From assembly GCA_964462125.1 (NCBI GenBank), contig CAYWXT010000231.1:1-9023 (forward strand): 9,023 bases of DNA, written 5' to 3'. The DNA comes from JAWLFY01 sp964462125 (lineage in GTDB: Bacteria > Planctomycetota > Planctomycetia > Pirellulales > Pirellulaceae). Below, piece by piece: positions 1 to 6,426 of the stretch; the stretch's first letter is position 1, and the number at the start of each line of letters is the position of its first letter. The notes beneath the pieces are model-generated. The model did no database searches and was not told where the DNA came from. It was given only the letters and a program-made list of their open reading frames with translations. The translations under genes and the position numbers were made by a program.

Positions 1-16
1 GTTCGGTCTTGCTCAT
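1..16 (-). CDS. Possible 5' end of a gene leaving the window
   Basis: On the minus strand an ATG at 14-16 opens the codons for M-S-K-T-E and runs off the left edge. It lies about 70 bp beyond the glnII terminator, a reasonable place for the next gene in the same direction. No good Shine-Dalgarno sequence precedes it; the nearest purine-rich stretch (GGAAGG) is more than 20 nt upstream, and a small 5-bp hairpin (17-21 with 28-32) sits directly before the ATG. Five codons are too few to identify anything, so this is only a candidate start. Confidence 0.25.
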
Positions 17-86
17 GCGCTACAGAGAGCGCCAAATCGCCTTCCCGCGTAAAGAATCAGTTTCCACGGGTTATTGAGCAGTTACC

Positions 87-129
87 AAAAAATCGAGCCC
101 GGGCGCGTTTGACGGCGCGACCGGGCTCG
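87..129 (-). terminator. Rho-independent terminator of glnII
   Basis: A perfect 9-bp inverted repeat (CGAGCCCGG at 94-102, CCGGGCTCG at 121-129) encloses four further pairs (104-107 with 116-119) after one G-A mismatch, leaving an 8-nt loop. Read on the minus strand the hairpin is followed at once by A then six T (complement of 87-93), the classic intrinsic terminator layout. It begins about 30 nt after the glnII stop codon. There is no matching T-run on the plus-strand side, so it appears to work in one direction only. Confidence 0.9.
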
Positions 130-159
130 GCGGTGATTTTCAATCAATCGGGCGGTGCC

Positions 160-1188
160 TCAGGCGGTTGCAGCCGGAACGTCGACGTTCTTGACCGTCG
201 TCACGATCGCGCTGGCGACCATGTACGGGTCGGCATTGGAGGCTGGGCGGCGGTCTTCGAGCCACCCTTTCCAGCCGTTTTCGACCGTCGCGATCGGGAT
301 CCGGATCGAAGCACCGCGGTCCGAGACTCCATAGCTGAACTTGTCGATCGACTGCGTCTCGTGCAGTCCCGTCAAACGTTGATCGTTGTCGGCGCCATAG
401 CAATCGATGTGATGCTTGATCCGCGGCTCGAACGCCTGACAGATCGCCTCGTAGACTTCCTGGCTGCCGCACGTCCGCAACAAGGTGTTGCTGAAGTTCG
501 CGTGCATGCCGCTGCCGTTCCAGTCACCGGGGACCGGCTTGCAATGCCAGTTGATCGACATCTCGTGGGTCTCTGCGATCCGCTCGAGCAGGTAGCGGGC
601 CACCCAAACCTGATCGCCAGCCTCCTTCGCCCCCTTGGCGAAGAGCTGGAACTCCCACTGGCCCATCATCACCTCGGCATTGATGCCTTCGATGTTGAGG
701 CCCGCTTGCAGGCAAACTTCAAGATGCTCCTCGACGATATGCCGGCCAACCGCTTTGCCGTGGCCGACGCTGCAGTAGTACGGACCTTGGGGACCCGGAT
801 ATCCCTCGGCGGGAAACCCGATCGGCTTGTTGGTGTCAGGATCCCAGATCGTGTATTCCTGTTCGAAGCCGAACCAGAAATCGTCATCATCGTCCTGAAT
901 CGTCGAGCGGCCGTTGGTGCGGTGTGGCATCCCCTCGTTGTCAAGGACTTCACACATCACCAAAAAGGCTTCACCGGTCCGGCCAGGGTCGGGACAGACG
1001 TAAACCGGCTTCAACAAGCAGTCGCTCGAGCCGCCGGGGGCCTGCTCGGTCGACGAACCATCAAACGACCACATCGGGGCGTCTTCGATCTTTCCACTGA
1101 AATCCGATAGGATTTTCGTCTTGCTGCGGAGGCTCTGGGTGGGCTGGTAGCCGTCGAGCCAGATGTACTCCAACTTACACTTGGTCAT
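160..1188 (-). CDS. glnII: Glutamine synthetase type II (GSII, eukaryotic-type)
   Basis: Cytoplasmic enzyme that condenses glutamate, ammonia and ATP to glutamine. The 342-residue length matches bacterial GlnII / eukaryotic GSII and is far shorter than GSI (about 470). Visible signatures are DGSST at 43-47 followed by the APGGSSDC segment, the metal-binding FGFEQEY at 106-112 (E109, E111), the GINAEVMMGQWEFQ stretch at 168-181, GDWNGSGMHANFS at 221-233 with the substrate-site histidine H229, and RGASIRIP at 291-298 with the conserved arginines. The open frame extends upstream to 1266, but I choose the ATG at 1186-1188 because family similarity begins there (MTKCKLEYIWLDG) and because AGGGAGA lies 9 nt before it. 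It is transcribed away from hisH and ends in its own terminator, so it is probably a single-gene unit. GSII lacks the GSI adenylylation-tyrosine region. The exact subfamily and physiological role are inferred. Confidence 0.97.
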   Translation of the reverse strand: MTKCKLEYIWLDGYQPTQSLRSKTKILSDFSGKIEDAPMWSFDGSSTEQAPGGSSDCLLKPVYVCPDPGRTGEAFLVMCEVLDNEGMPHRTNGRSTIQDDDDDFWFGFEQEYTIWDPDTNKPIGFPAEGYPGPQGPYYCSVGHGKAVGRHIVEEHLEVCLQAGLNIEGINAEVMMGQWEFQLFAKGAKEAGDQVWVARYLLERIAETHEMSINWHCKPVPGDWNGSGMHANFSNTLLRTCGSQEVYEAICQAFEPRIKHHIDCYGADNDQRLTGLHETQSIDKFSYGVSDRGASIRIPIATVENGWKGWLEDRRPASNADPYMVASAIVTTVKNVDVPAATA

Positions 1189-1197
1189 AGAAACGAT

Positions 1198-1204
1198 TCT
1201 CCCT
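1198..1204 (-). promoter_or_regulatory. Shine-Dalgarno site that fixes the glnII start
   Basis: On the minus strand AGGGAGA occurs here, 9 nt before the ATG at 1188. It supports that start over the upstream in-frame ATG at 1266, whose extra 26 residues look like translated leader and match nothing in the GSII family. Confidence 0.75.
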
Positions 1205-1692
1205 ACAGAATCTGATTGAGTTGACCGACTGATGCCGCCTCCACCGTGCCGACATTTCACGCACAATGATCATCGCCGATTACGTACAGGCCGACGCACC
1301 AATTCTTGTTTTCCTGACGGTGTCTACCCTACCGCTTACCAGGCCCATCGAGGACGAACTTCCCTTGCCGTCAACGATCCGGCGGACCGATTCCCCCCGT
1401 TCGTCGAACGACTCGAAAGGAAACGGTTTCGCCAGTTTGGTACCTCCAAGATAACCAATTTTCCCGAGAACGAAAGGCTGTCTGGGAATGCGGCACGGAA
1501 GTTCGCTGGATGAATTGACGACCTCACGGTCCTGATTCTCCAGCCAGCAGGCGCTTACGCCCCACTTCGGATCACCGCCGAGGCGATCCGGCCCTGGGCG
1601 AAACCGTCACGGTGGCGCATGATACGCGGATTCGCCGCCCCCCCCCCTCGCGCGCCTTGATCCTGTCCGTTTAGGAACGCGGGCGCTGCCGC
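1205..1692. other. Divergent intergenic region glnII-hisH, no convincing gene
   Basis: This region must hold the promoters of both glnII (leftward) and hisH (rightward). I looked for sigma-70 and sigma-54 boxes and found none I would defend. A TTGACG at 1515-1520 resembles a rightward -35 box but has no matching -10 element at 16-18 bp. A 6-bp inverted repeat, CGGATC at 1568-1573 with GATCCG at 1585-1590 (11-nt loop), and a run of ten C at 1638-1647 are the only structured elements before the tandem repeats. Open frames of 60-93 codons occur on both strands (for example 1232-1513 plus and 1336-1527 minus). They lack ribosome-binding sites and have arginine/serine/proline-rich compositions without family resemblance, so I treat them as non-coding. 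Confidence 0.6.
1638..1647. repeat. Homopolymer of ten C
   Basis: Ten consecutive C residues lie in the hisH leader, 94 bp before the start codon. Tracts of this length are prone to slippage and to sequencing error. It is outside any gene, so a length change would alter spacing, not reading frame. Confidence 0.95.
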
Positions 1693-1740
1693 CTCCAACT
1701 GCGCCCGCCACCAACTGCGCCCGCCTCCAACTGCGCCCGC
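1693..1740 (+). repeat. Three tandem 16-bp repeats abutting the hisH start
   Basis: The unit CTCCAACTGCGCCCGC occurs at 1693-1708 and 1725-1740. The middle copy at 1709-1724 differs only at its second base (CACCAACTGCGCCCGC). One C separates the last copy from the hisH ATG at 1742-1744. The plus-strand leader is therefore pyrimidine-rich and has no Shine-Dalgarno sequence. On the minus strand the same DNA has repeated GG and GGG runs. Role unknown. Confidence 0.95.
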
Positions 1741-1741
1741 C

Positions 1742-2347
1742 ATGATCACGATCGTCGACTATCAAATGGGCAATCTTCGGAGCGTCCAAAAAGCGGTGGA
1801 GCGGAGCGGGACGGAGGCTCGGATCAGCTCCGACCCTCGCCAGGTCGCAGCGGCGGACAAGCTGATTTTGCCGGGGGTCGGTGCCTTTGGCGACGCGATG
1901 CGGGAGATCAATCGCCGTGACTTGGCCGCGCCGATCCGCGACTTCATCGCCTCCGGAAGACCGTTTCTTGGGATCTGTCTCGGCTTGCAGTTGTTATTCG
2001 AGAAGGGATACGAGCACGGGGAACATGATGGCCTGGGGGTTCTCTCTGGCGACGTCGTGCGGTTCGAGCTTCCGGCAACGTACAAGGTCCCGCACATGGG
2101 TTGGAACTCGGTCAACCGCCGCTGTGACCCTCCGATCTTGGAGGGGATTGCCGACGGGACCCATTTTTACTTCGTCCATTCCTACTATGTCCGTCCGGCA
2201 GAGCGGTCCGTGGTGGCCCTGACGTGTGATTACGGCGGGGAGTTCTGCGCGATGGTTTGGCAGAAGAACGTGTTCGCCACCCAGTTTCACCCGGAAAAGA
2301 GTCAGTCGGACGGTCTCCGCGTGGTCGCCGGTTTTGCGAATCTATGA
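1742..2347 (+). CDS. hisH: Imidazole glycerol phosphate synthase, glutaminase subunit HisH
   Basis: Class I glutamine amidotransferase that hydrolyses glutamine and passes ammonia to HisF for imidazole glycerol phosphate and AICAR formation in histidine biosynthesis (cytoplasm). The 201 residues match the usual HisH length. Seen in the sequence: the typical N-terminus MITIVDYQMGNLRSV, PGVGAFGDAM at 44-53, the nucleophile elbow GICLGLQ with C79, KVPHMGWN at 115-122, and the catalytic pair H183/E185 in QFHPEKSQ. The triad is complete. The start is fixed by the family N-terminus although no Shine-Dalgarno sequence precedes it; the leader is made of tandem repeats instead. The TGA stop overlaps the ATG of the next gene (ATGA, 2344-2347), so the two are probably co-translated. 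hisF and the other his genes are not in this window, so hisH is not followed by its usual partners here. Confidence 0.97.
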   Translation: MITIVDYQMGNLRSVQKAVERSGTEARISSDPRQVAAADKLILPGVGAFGDAMREINRRDLAAPIRDFIASGRPFLGICLGLQLLFEKGYEHGEHDGLGVLSGDVVRFELPATYKVPHMGWNSVNRRCDPPILEGIADGTHFYFVHSYYVRPAERSVVALTCDYGGEFCAMVWQKNVFATQFHPEKSQSDGLRVVAGFANL

Positions 2348-2928
2348 ATGCTCCCCCGCCGTCATCACCATTTCCAACGCCTCCGCCACTGGCGCTCCAC
2401 GCCGCGGCCGCGCCGCGCCGCGGCGCCCCGCTCCGGCCGAGCTTGATCTTTCGTTGGCGGCAGGATCGTTACGGCCACGCGATCGAACTCGATCAGCGAC
2501 GCGTCGCCGAAAGCGTCGATGGAAGCAGCGTTGACGTGTGGCCACCGTCAGCCCCCGTGCAGCAGCTGTCATTGGAGACGTTACATGGCCGATCGACGCT
2601 GCTCGGCGTCGGCGCCGCCGGCCGCAGCCACTGGAGTGTCAGCGTCGAGGCGGTCGACCTCGACGGCGTCCCAGCGTTCCTGTTCGAGTGGGCCTGCCGG
2701 GTCAAGCGGCCACCGGGGCGGGCGGAACCAGCATCGTCCGGGGCCGAAGTACAGGTCGGTTCGGAGTATCGCGTGGACGAAGGTGTCACGATCATCCCTT
2801 TGGAAGGAACCCTCCGAGAGCAGCTTGGGCCCGATCGCCTGCGACTGTTCCCCGAGTCGCCCCCGGCATCTCCGCAATCCGGCTCGACCCTGCAGTGGCG
2901 ATACCGGATCGAACTCGCCCCCTGCTGA
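2344..2928 (+). CDS. Unrecognised 194-aa protein translationally coupled to hisH
   Basis: I do not recognise a family. The reading frame is also open upstream inside hisH, but the ATG at 2344-2346 overlaps the hisH stop in an ATGA arrangement and is the sensible start; no separate Shine-Dalgarno sequence is seen, consistent with coupling. The first 30 residues are proline/alanine-rich and look disordered, without a signal peptide. From about residue 33 the chain alternates short hydrophobic and charged stretches suggestive of beta strands: SLIFRWRQDRYGHAIEL at 33-49, a WSVSVEAVDLDG segment at 97-108, FLFEWACRV at 112-120, and a closing QWRYRIEL at 184-191. The two Arg/Trp-rich strands near both ends may pair. 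Two cysteines, C118 and the final C194, are present. Coding status rests on the overlap and on a plausible composition compared with the opposite strand. Probably cytoplasmic; function unknown. Confidence 0.75.
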   Translation: MNAPPPSSPFPTPPPLALHAAAAPRRGAPLRPSLIFRWRQDRYGHAIELDQRRVAESVDGSSVDVWPPSAPVQQLSLETLHGRSTLLGVGAAGRSHWSVSVEAVDLDGVPAFLFEWACRVKRPPGRAEPASSGAEVQVGSEYRVDEGVTIIPLEGTLREQLGPDRLRLFPESPPASPQSGSTLQWRYRIELAPC

Positions 2929-3120
2929 ATCCGCCAGCGATGAAGCGGTCTCGACAGCGTCGACGAATCCTGCGATACGCACGGGCGAATCACCCGTCGG
3001 AACCGTTTCAAAGCAGAGCTGGGCTTTCTTAGTCACGGTGCGGCGCACGCCGCCTGGTGTCACGTTCGTCGCGCATTTTCCGGTCCGCAGTTTTTCCCGC
3101 CCGCAGTCACTCCGATCGCC

Positions 3121-3125
3121 GGGAG
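3121..3125 (+). promoter_or_regulatory. Shine-Dalgarno site of the exported-protein gene
   Basis: GGGAG lies 7 nt before the ATG at 3133. It supports this start, which places the signal sequence about 25 residues in, and supports independent translation from the gene 205 bp upstream. Confidence 0.6.
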
Positions 3126-3132
3126 TTTCGGC

Positions 3133-4074
3133 ATGCATCACCAGCGGCCCTCGGACGAGCCTTCCAGCGGCGATGACGTGCTTGGATTTCACGGCCATGG
3201 GGGGCATCGGCGCCGGTTCTTGGGTCGCTTCGCCCTGTTCCTAACGGGGTTTCTGTATCCTTGCCGCGGAGGGTCGGCGGAGCCACCTTCTCAACTACCG
3301 CTTTCAGGCCGCGCCCCGCCGGGGCCGCTGCCGATCACACCTGAGCAGGCCCATGCCTCGTTCCAGTGGCTAGCGACGTTGGCGGCGAGCCGGATCCCAC
3401 CGGTCTTTAAGGGGGACAAGGGGTGGGGCGAGACGAAGCGTATCTGGGCTGGCGTCAAACTCAAACGCGACGGTCTCCAATTGAAGACCAATCGCCGATA
3501 CCGTGAGCTCCGCCACGGTCGTTGGGCTCGGTATCAGCTGGCGTTGCCCGAAGCGGCGCCCCGCGACGCCGACGACGCTGGCGGATTGCAGGTTTCCGTC
3601 GATGCCGTGGAGCCACTTGAGCAGGGGCGTTGGCGAGTCCAGACAGCGATCCGGGCGCCGATGCAGGTCGAGACCCGCCTTGAGCGTTGGAACTTCGGCG
3701 TCCAGTGGTACAGCATCCACATCGAAGGTGAGGTCCGTGTGCGGCTCCAGGCGACCGCCACCGTCGGCTTCCTGGTCGATTACGCCGAAATCCCCCCAGC
3801 CTTGATCGTCGACCCGAAAATCGAACAGGCCCGAATGACTCTGGAGCATTTGGAAGTTCACCGGATCAGCAAACTGGGGCGCGATTTGGCCGGCAACCTC
3901 GATGATTTCGTCCAAACCTTAATCGAGGAGGCGTGGCTCAAGAAGGAGAACGCGCGGTTGGCGAAGCGGATCAATGCAAAAATCGACCGCCGCCGCGACG
4001 ACCTGCGGTGGTCGCTACGGGAGTTTTTCCAACGCAACTCCGAGCCTCTCATGGTGGAGTCTTCGGGGAGATAA
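3133..4074 (+). CDS. Unrecognised exported protein, 313 aa, Tat-like signal
   Basis: Family not recognised. The N-terminus has a polar leader (1-25), a basic HRRRFLG motif (25-31) resembling the Tat consensus RRxFL, a hydrophobic stretch FALFLTGFLYPC (33-44), and a possible signal peptidase I site after GGSA (A49). It is therefore probably secreted or periplasmic. The mature part begins with a Pro-rich linker (50-69). It is then rich in alternating beta-type segments (about 100-220, including a WNFGVQWYSIHIEGEVRVRLQ stretch at 186-206) and ends in a charged, probably helical region (about 225-300, containing LEHLEVHRISKLGRDL and EEAWLKKENARLAKRI). A beta-rich body followed by amphipathic helices with hydrophobic spacing could bind a hydrophobic ligand, but that is speculation. 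A GGGAG site precedes the start. It may belong to the hisH transcript or have its own promoter; the 204-bp gap holds no clear terminator. Confidence 0.83.
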   Translation: MHHQRPSDEPSSGDDVLGFHGHGGHRRRFLGRFALFLTGFLYPCRGGSAEPPSQLPLSGRAPPGPLPITPEQAHASFQWLATLAASRIPPVFKGDKGWGETKRIWAGVKLKRDGLQLKTNRRYRELRHGRWARYQLALPEAAPRDADDAGGLQVSVDAVEPLEQGRWRVQTAIRAPMQVETRLERWNFGVQWYSIHIEGEVRVRLQATATVGFLVDYAEIPPALIVDPKIEQARMTLEHLEVHRISKLGRDLAGNLDDFVQTLIEEAWLKKENARLAKRINAKIDRRRDDLRWSLREFFQRNSEPLMVESSGR

Positions 4075-4087
4075 GCAATGAGCGGTC

Positions 4088-4106
4088 GACAGGCTGGCAG
4101 CCTGTT
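4088..4106. repeat. REP-like palindrome in the convergent gap
   Basis: ACAGGCT (4089-4095), loop GGC, AGCCTGT (4099-4105) form a perfect 7-bp stem, extended by a G-T pair (4088-4106). It lies in the 87-bp gap between the converging stop codons at 4074 and 4162. No T-run follows on either strand, so it is not a standard intrinsic terminator. Short palindromes of this kind (AGGCTGGCAGCCT-like) are, to my recollection, scattered between genes in Pirellula/Rhodopirellula genomes, hence the REP-like label. Confidence 0.6.
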
Positions 4107-4161
4107 GCTACTTCGCCTGCGCCTGGTCATTGAAATCGACGAAGGGGACTCGATGGGCGGC

Positions 4162-6426
4162 TCACGCCATGCCCCAGCGGCGGCGGAGGGCCCACTCCAG
4201 CGAAAGCGCGGCGGCAAAGAGCAGAAAGAGCAGCCAGCCACTGAGCGGTCCGTCGCCGAGGCGAGACTTTTCAACCACCGTCGTTTCGCCCCGCTGGCGA
4301 CGTTCCGAGATACGCTCGATCAAACGATCTACATGATCCGGGGTGAAGGTTTCGCCACCATGGTCGGCGGTGATTTCCGCGAGTTGTCTCAGGTAGACAG
4401 GGTCGGCCATCGGTTGCTCGAGCTCTCGGCTGTCGTCGATGACCTGAAAGGCGGCTTCAGCGGGATTGAGTGTTGAGCCGGCCCGCTCGTCGCGTACGCG
4501 GAGGCGATAGAAGCCGGGTTGCAGCTCCGGCAGGCGGCCTTGAACCGCTGCGGTGGTGGAATCATCGGCAACGCGACCGCTCACCGGCAGGCTGACACTG
4601 TCCCCCTGCTCATCGATCAGCTCGGCGGCGAGTTCCGCCGTCAAGGACGACTGTAGCGTTTGCACCCCGGCGCGGAAGCTCGGTTCCGCATCACCGGGAA
4701 AACGGCGTGTGTCCAACTCGATCCGAATCAAATCATCGCCCATTTCTTCCCGTGCCAGGACCCACAGCATCAGTTGCCGCCAGAACCGCCGATGCGCCTC
4801 CTGGTTCCCACCCCGCCACCAGCGATAGGTGGAATCGATCGCCAGCGCCGCGGTTCGTCCCCGCCCATATTCGCCGATCACCAATAGCGGGTCGTCTTCG
4901 GGGGTTTCCAGCAGCACCTGGACACCCGGGGCTGCTTTCGGGCCGAGCAGCCGATTGGCGCCGCTGAGCGGCGGCAGTTCCTGCCACGCATCGGCCGGGT
5001 CGTCTCCCAGGTTGGTAATCGAATGCGATCGCGCCGGGACGGCTTGCAGCGGACCGGGGAGTTGATCGGCGTCATCGTGCTCGTCGTCGATTCCACGGCG
5101 GCGACCGGCGTCCATTCGGACCGGAATCACCTCCGCCAGCGGCGAGTCGGCATAGCCGCCGGCGCCATAGGTTTGAAAGCCTCCCAGTGTGATCAACCCG
5201 GCACCGGCTGCGACCGAGTCGGCAAGGTCTTGCAGTTGTTGATCGCCGAGCGCGGTCGCGTCGAGATCACCGAGCAGGTAGAGGTCGAACTCCCCGGGTT
5301 CGAACCAACGTCCCAGACCGACAGGCCAGCGGTTGGCGGTGTCAGCAGGGATCCACTGGTAGGTCAGATCTAGATCGGGAAATCCGTGCAGCGCGCGGCG
5401 TAGGAAGAGTTGCTCAAGCCGCGGGGTGCCTTCCAGGTACAACACCCGACCGCCTCCTTTGCGGACCTCGACGAAGGCGATCTGGCGATTGTTTTCCGTG
5501 ATCAGCTCGCCCGACTGGCGGTCCGCTTCGGCGACCAGCCGGTAGGTTCCCGGCGGCGGGACGATCAGGGGAACGCGCATCGCTACGGTGTCGAGCGACC
5601 GTTCGGCGACCGCCCGCCGTGACACCGCTTCCTCCGACTCGCCCTCGGCATCGACCCAAGTCAAACGGACCGGAACTTCGCTGCCAGCCAACCCGCGCAT
5701 ACGGACTTCAAAGCCGATCTCGACCTCGTTGTCGGCAAACAGTTCAAGCGTTTCTGGAAGCCCTTCGACTGCCACGTCGCGGGCGCCGCTGCCGTCGGTG
5801 GCGGGCCCGATCGGAACGCTCCAAAGGGGGACGCCGATCGAGTTGAGCGTTTGCGCGACCCGTTGCGTATCGACTCCACCAGATCCGGAGGTATCGGTGC
5901 CATCACCGATCAACACGACCCCCGCCAGCGGCTTGCCTTCGGAACCTTGGATCGCTGCCGTCAACGCCGCACCGAGATCGGTCCGCTCCCCCTCAGGCGT
6001 TCGCTCGTCGAGCGAATCGGGGGCGGGATCGGGGAGTTCGATCGCGGCAGCGTCGTAGGCGAGCAGGGAAACCTGCAGGGACTCGTCCAAATCCTGTATC
6101 TGATCGGCCAACCGCCGCCACACCTCCCGCTGTGTTGTCCAGCGGTCGGCCCCGTCGCCATTGGGAAGCGTCATGCTTCGCGACGTATCCACCGCAACCA
6201 CTAACGTGGCATCGGTCGGCTGCGGATCGGTGCGGATCCAGGCCGGTCCGAGAGCGGCCAGGCAGAGCAGGATGGCTGCGAGCGAGCGGAGCCCGATCAG
6301 CAGACGCCGGTGCGCCGGGTGCGCCGTCGGCGGGGTGATCAACACCATCACCGCGAGGATCGCAGCGATCACCACCACCACAACGGCGGTGGATCCATAG
6401 ATCGGCTCGATCCCGAATTGCGTCAT
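4162..6426 (-). CDS. Membrane-anchored vWA protein with glutamine-amidotransferase-like domain
   Basis: 754 residues. Two N-terminal membrane segments (about 14-31 and 43-61) precede a von Willebrand A domain (about 72-210) with a complete MIDAS: DTSRS at D80-S84, T149 in ERTDLG, D175 in IGDGTD. A beta-sandwich-like region (about 218-322) leads to a class I amidotransferase-like domain (about 325-560, including RVLYLEGTPRLEQ and the LITLGGFQTYGAGGYADS segment), of the putative GATase1-like type (Pfam PF07090, named from memory). The only cysteine in the protein is C55 inside a membrane segment, so this domain cannot be a thiol amidotransferase. A second beta domain (about 565-665), a helix with the LRQLAEITADHGGETF motif, and a C-terminal membrane segment (729-747) follow. 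The ATG overlaps the stop of the upstream vWA gene (ATGA), with a possible GAGGG site 10 nt before it. Likely a metal-dependent adhesion partner of the upstream protein in the envelope; precise role unknown. Confidence 0.93.
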   Translation of the reverse strand: MTQFGIEPIYGSTAVVVVVIAAILAVMVLITPPTAHPAHRRLLIGLRSLAAILLCLAALGPAWIRTDPQPTDATLVVAVDTSRSMTLPNGDGADRWTTQREVWRRLADQIQDLDESLQVSLLAYDAAAIELPDPAPDSLDERTPEGERTDLGAALTAAIQGSEGKPLAGVVLIGDGTDTSGSGGVDTQRVAQTLNSIGVPLWSVPIGPATDGSGARDVAVEGLPETLELFADNEVEIGFEVRMRGLAGSEVPVRLTWVDAEGESEEAVSRRAVAERSLDTVAMRVPLIVPPPGTYRLVAEADRQSGELITENNRQIAFVEVRKGGGRVLYLEGTPRLEQLFLRRALHGFPDLDLTYQWIPADTANRWPVGLGRWFEPGEFDLYLLGDLDATALGDQQLQDLADSVAAGAGLITLGGFQTYGAGGYADSPLAEVIPVRMDAGRRRGIDDEHDDADQLPGPLQAVPARSHSITNLGDDPADAWQELPPLSGANRLLGPKAAPGVQVLLETPEDDPLLVIGEYGRGRTAALAIDSTYRWWRGGNQEAHRRFWRQLMLWVLAREEMGDDLIRIELDTRRFPGDAEPSFRAGVQTLQSSLTAELAAELIDEQGDSVSLPVSGRVADDSTTAAVQGRLPELQPGFYRLRVRDERAGSTLNPAEAAFQVIDDSRELEQPMADPVYLRQLAEITADHGGETFTPDHVDRLIERISERRQRGETTVVEKSRLGDGPLSGWLLFLLFAAALSLEWALRRRWGMA

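Noticed and set aside
109..1110. Plus-strand open frame of 333 codons across glnII
   Set aside because: It lies antisense to a fully recognised GSII gene. The translation is Arg/Ala/Val-rich with no motif, and such mirror frames are common in high-GC DNA.
1189..1266. Upstream in-frame ATG extending glnII by 26 residues
   Set aside because: The extension has no GSII similarity, while the ATG at 1188 has a good Shine-Dalgarno sequence and the family N-terminus.
1265..1330. Sigma-54 promoter for glnII
   Set aside because: A TTGGTGCG on the minus strand recalls the -24 box, but there is no GC at the required -12 spacing.
2940..3032. 30-codon plus-strand frame beginning MKRSRQRRR
   Set aside because: Very short, strongly basic, no ribosome-binding site, and it lies in an intergenic stretch where chance frames are expected.
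2981..3054. Two small hairpins (2981-2997 and 3040-3053) as a terminator after the hisH-coupled gene
   Set aside because: Stems of only 5-6 bp without a following T-run; neither meets the pattern of an intrinsic terminator.
2581..3207. Minus-strand open frame of 208 codons opposite the hisH-coupled gene
   Set aside because: No Shine-Dalgarno sequence and no recognisable motif. It overlaps two plus-strand genes, one of them tightly coupled to hisH, so the plus strand is the better coding choice.
2519..3244. Plus-strand open frame of 241 codons bridging the two unknown genes
   Set aside because: The translation is very Ser/Arg/Pro-rich, a typical out-of-frame product of high-GC coding DNA, and it conflicts with both neighbouring genes.
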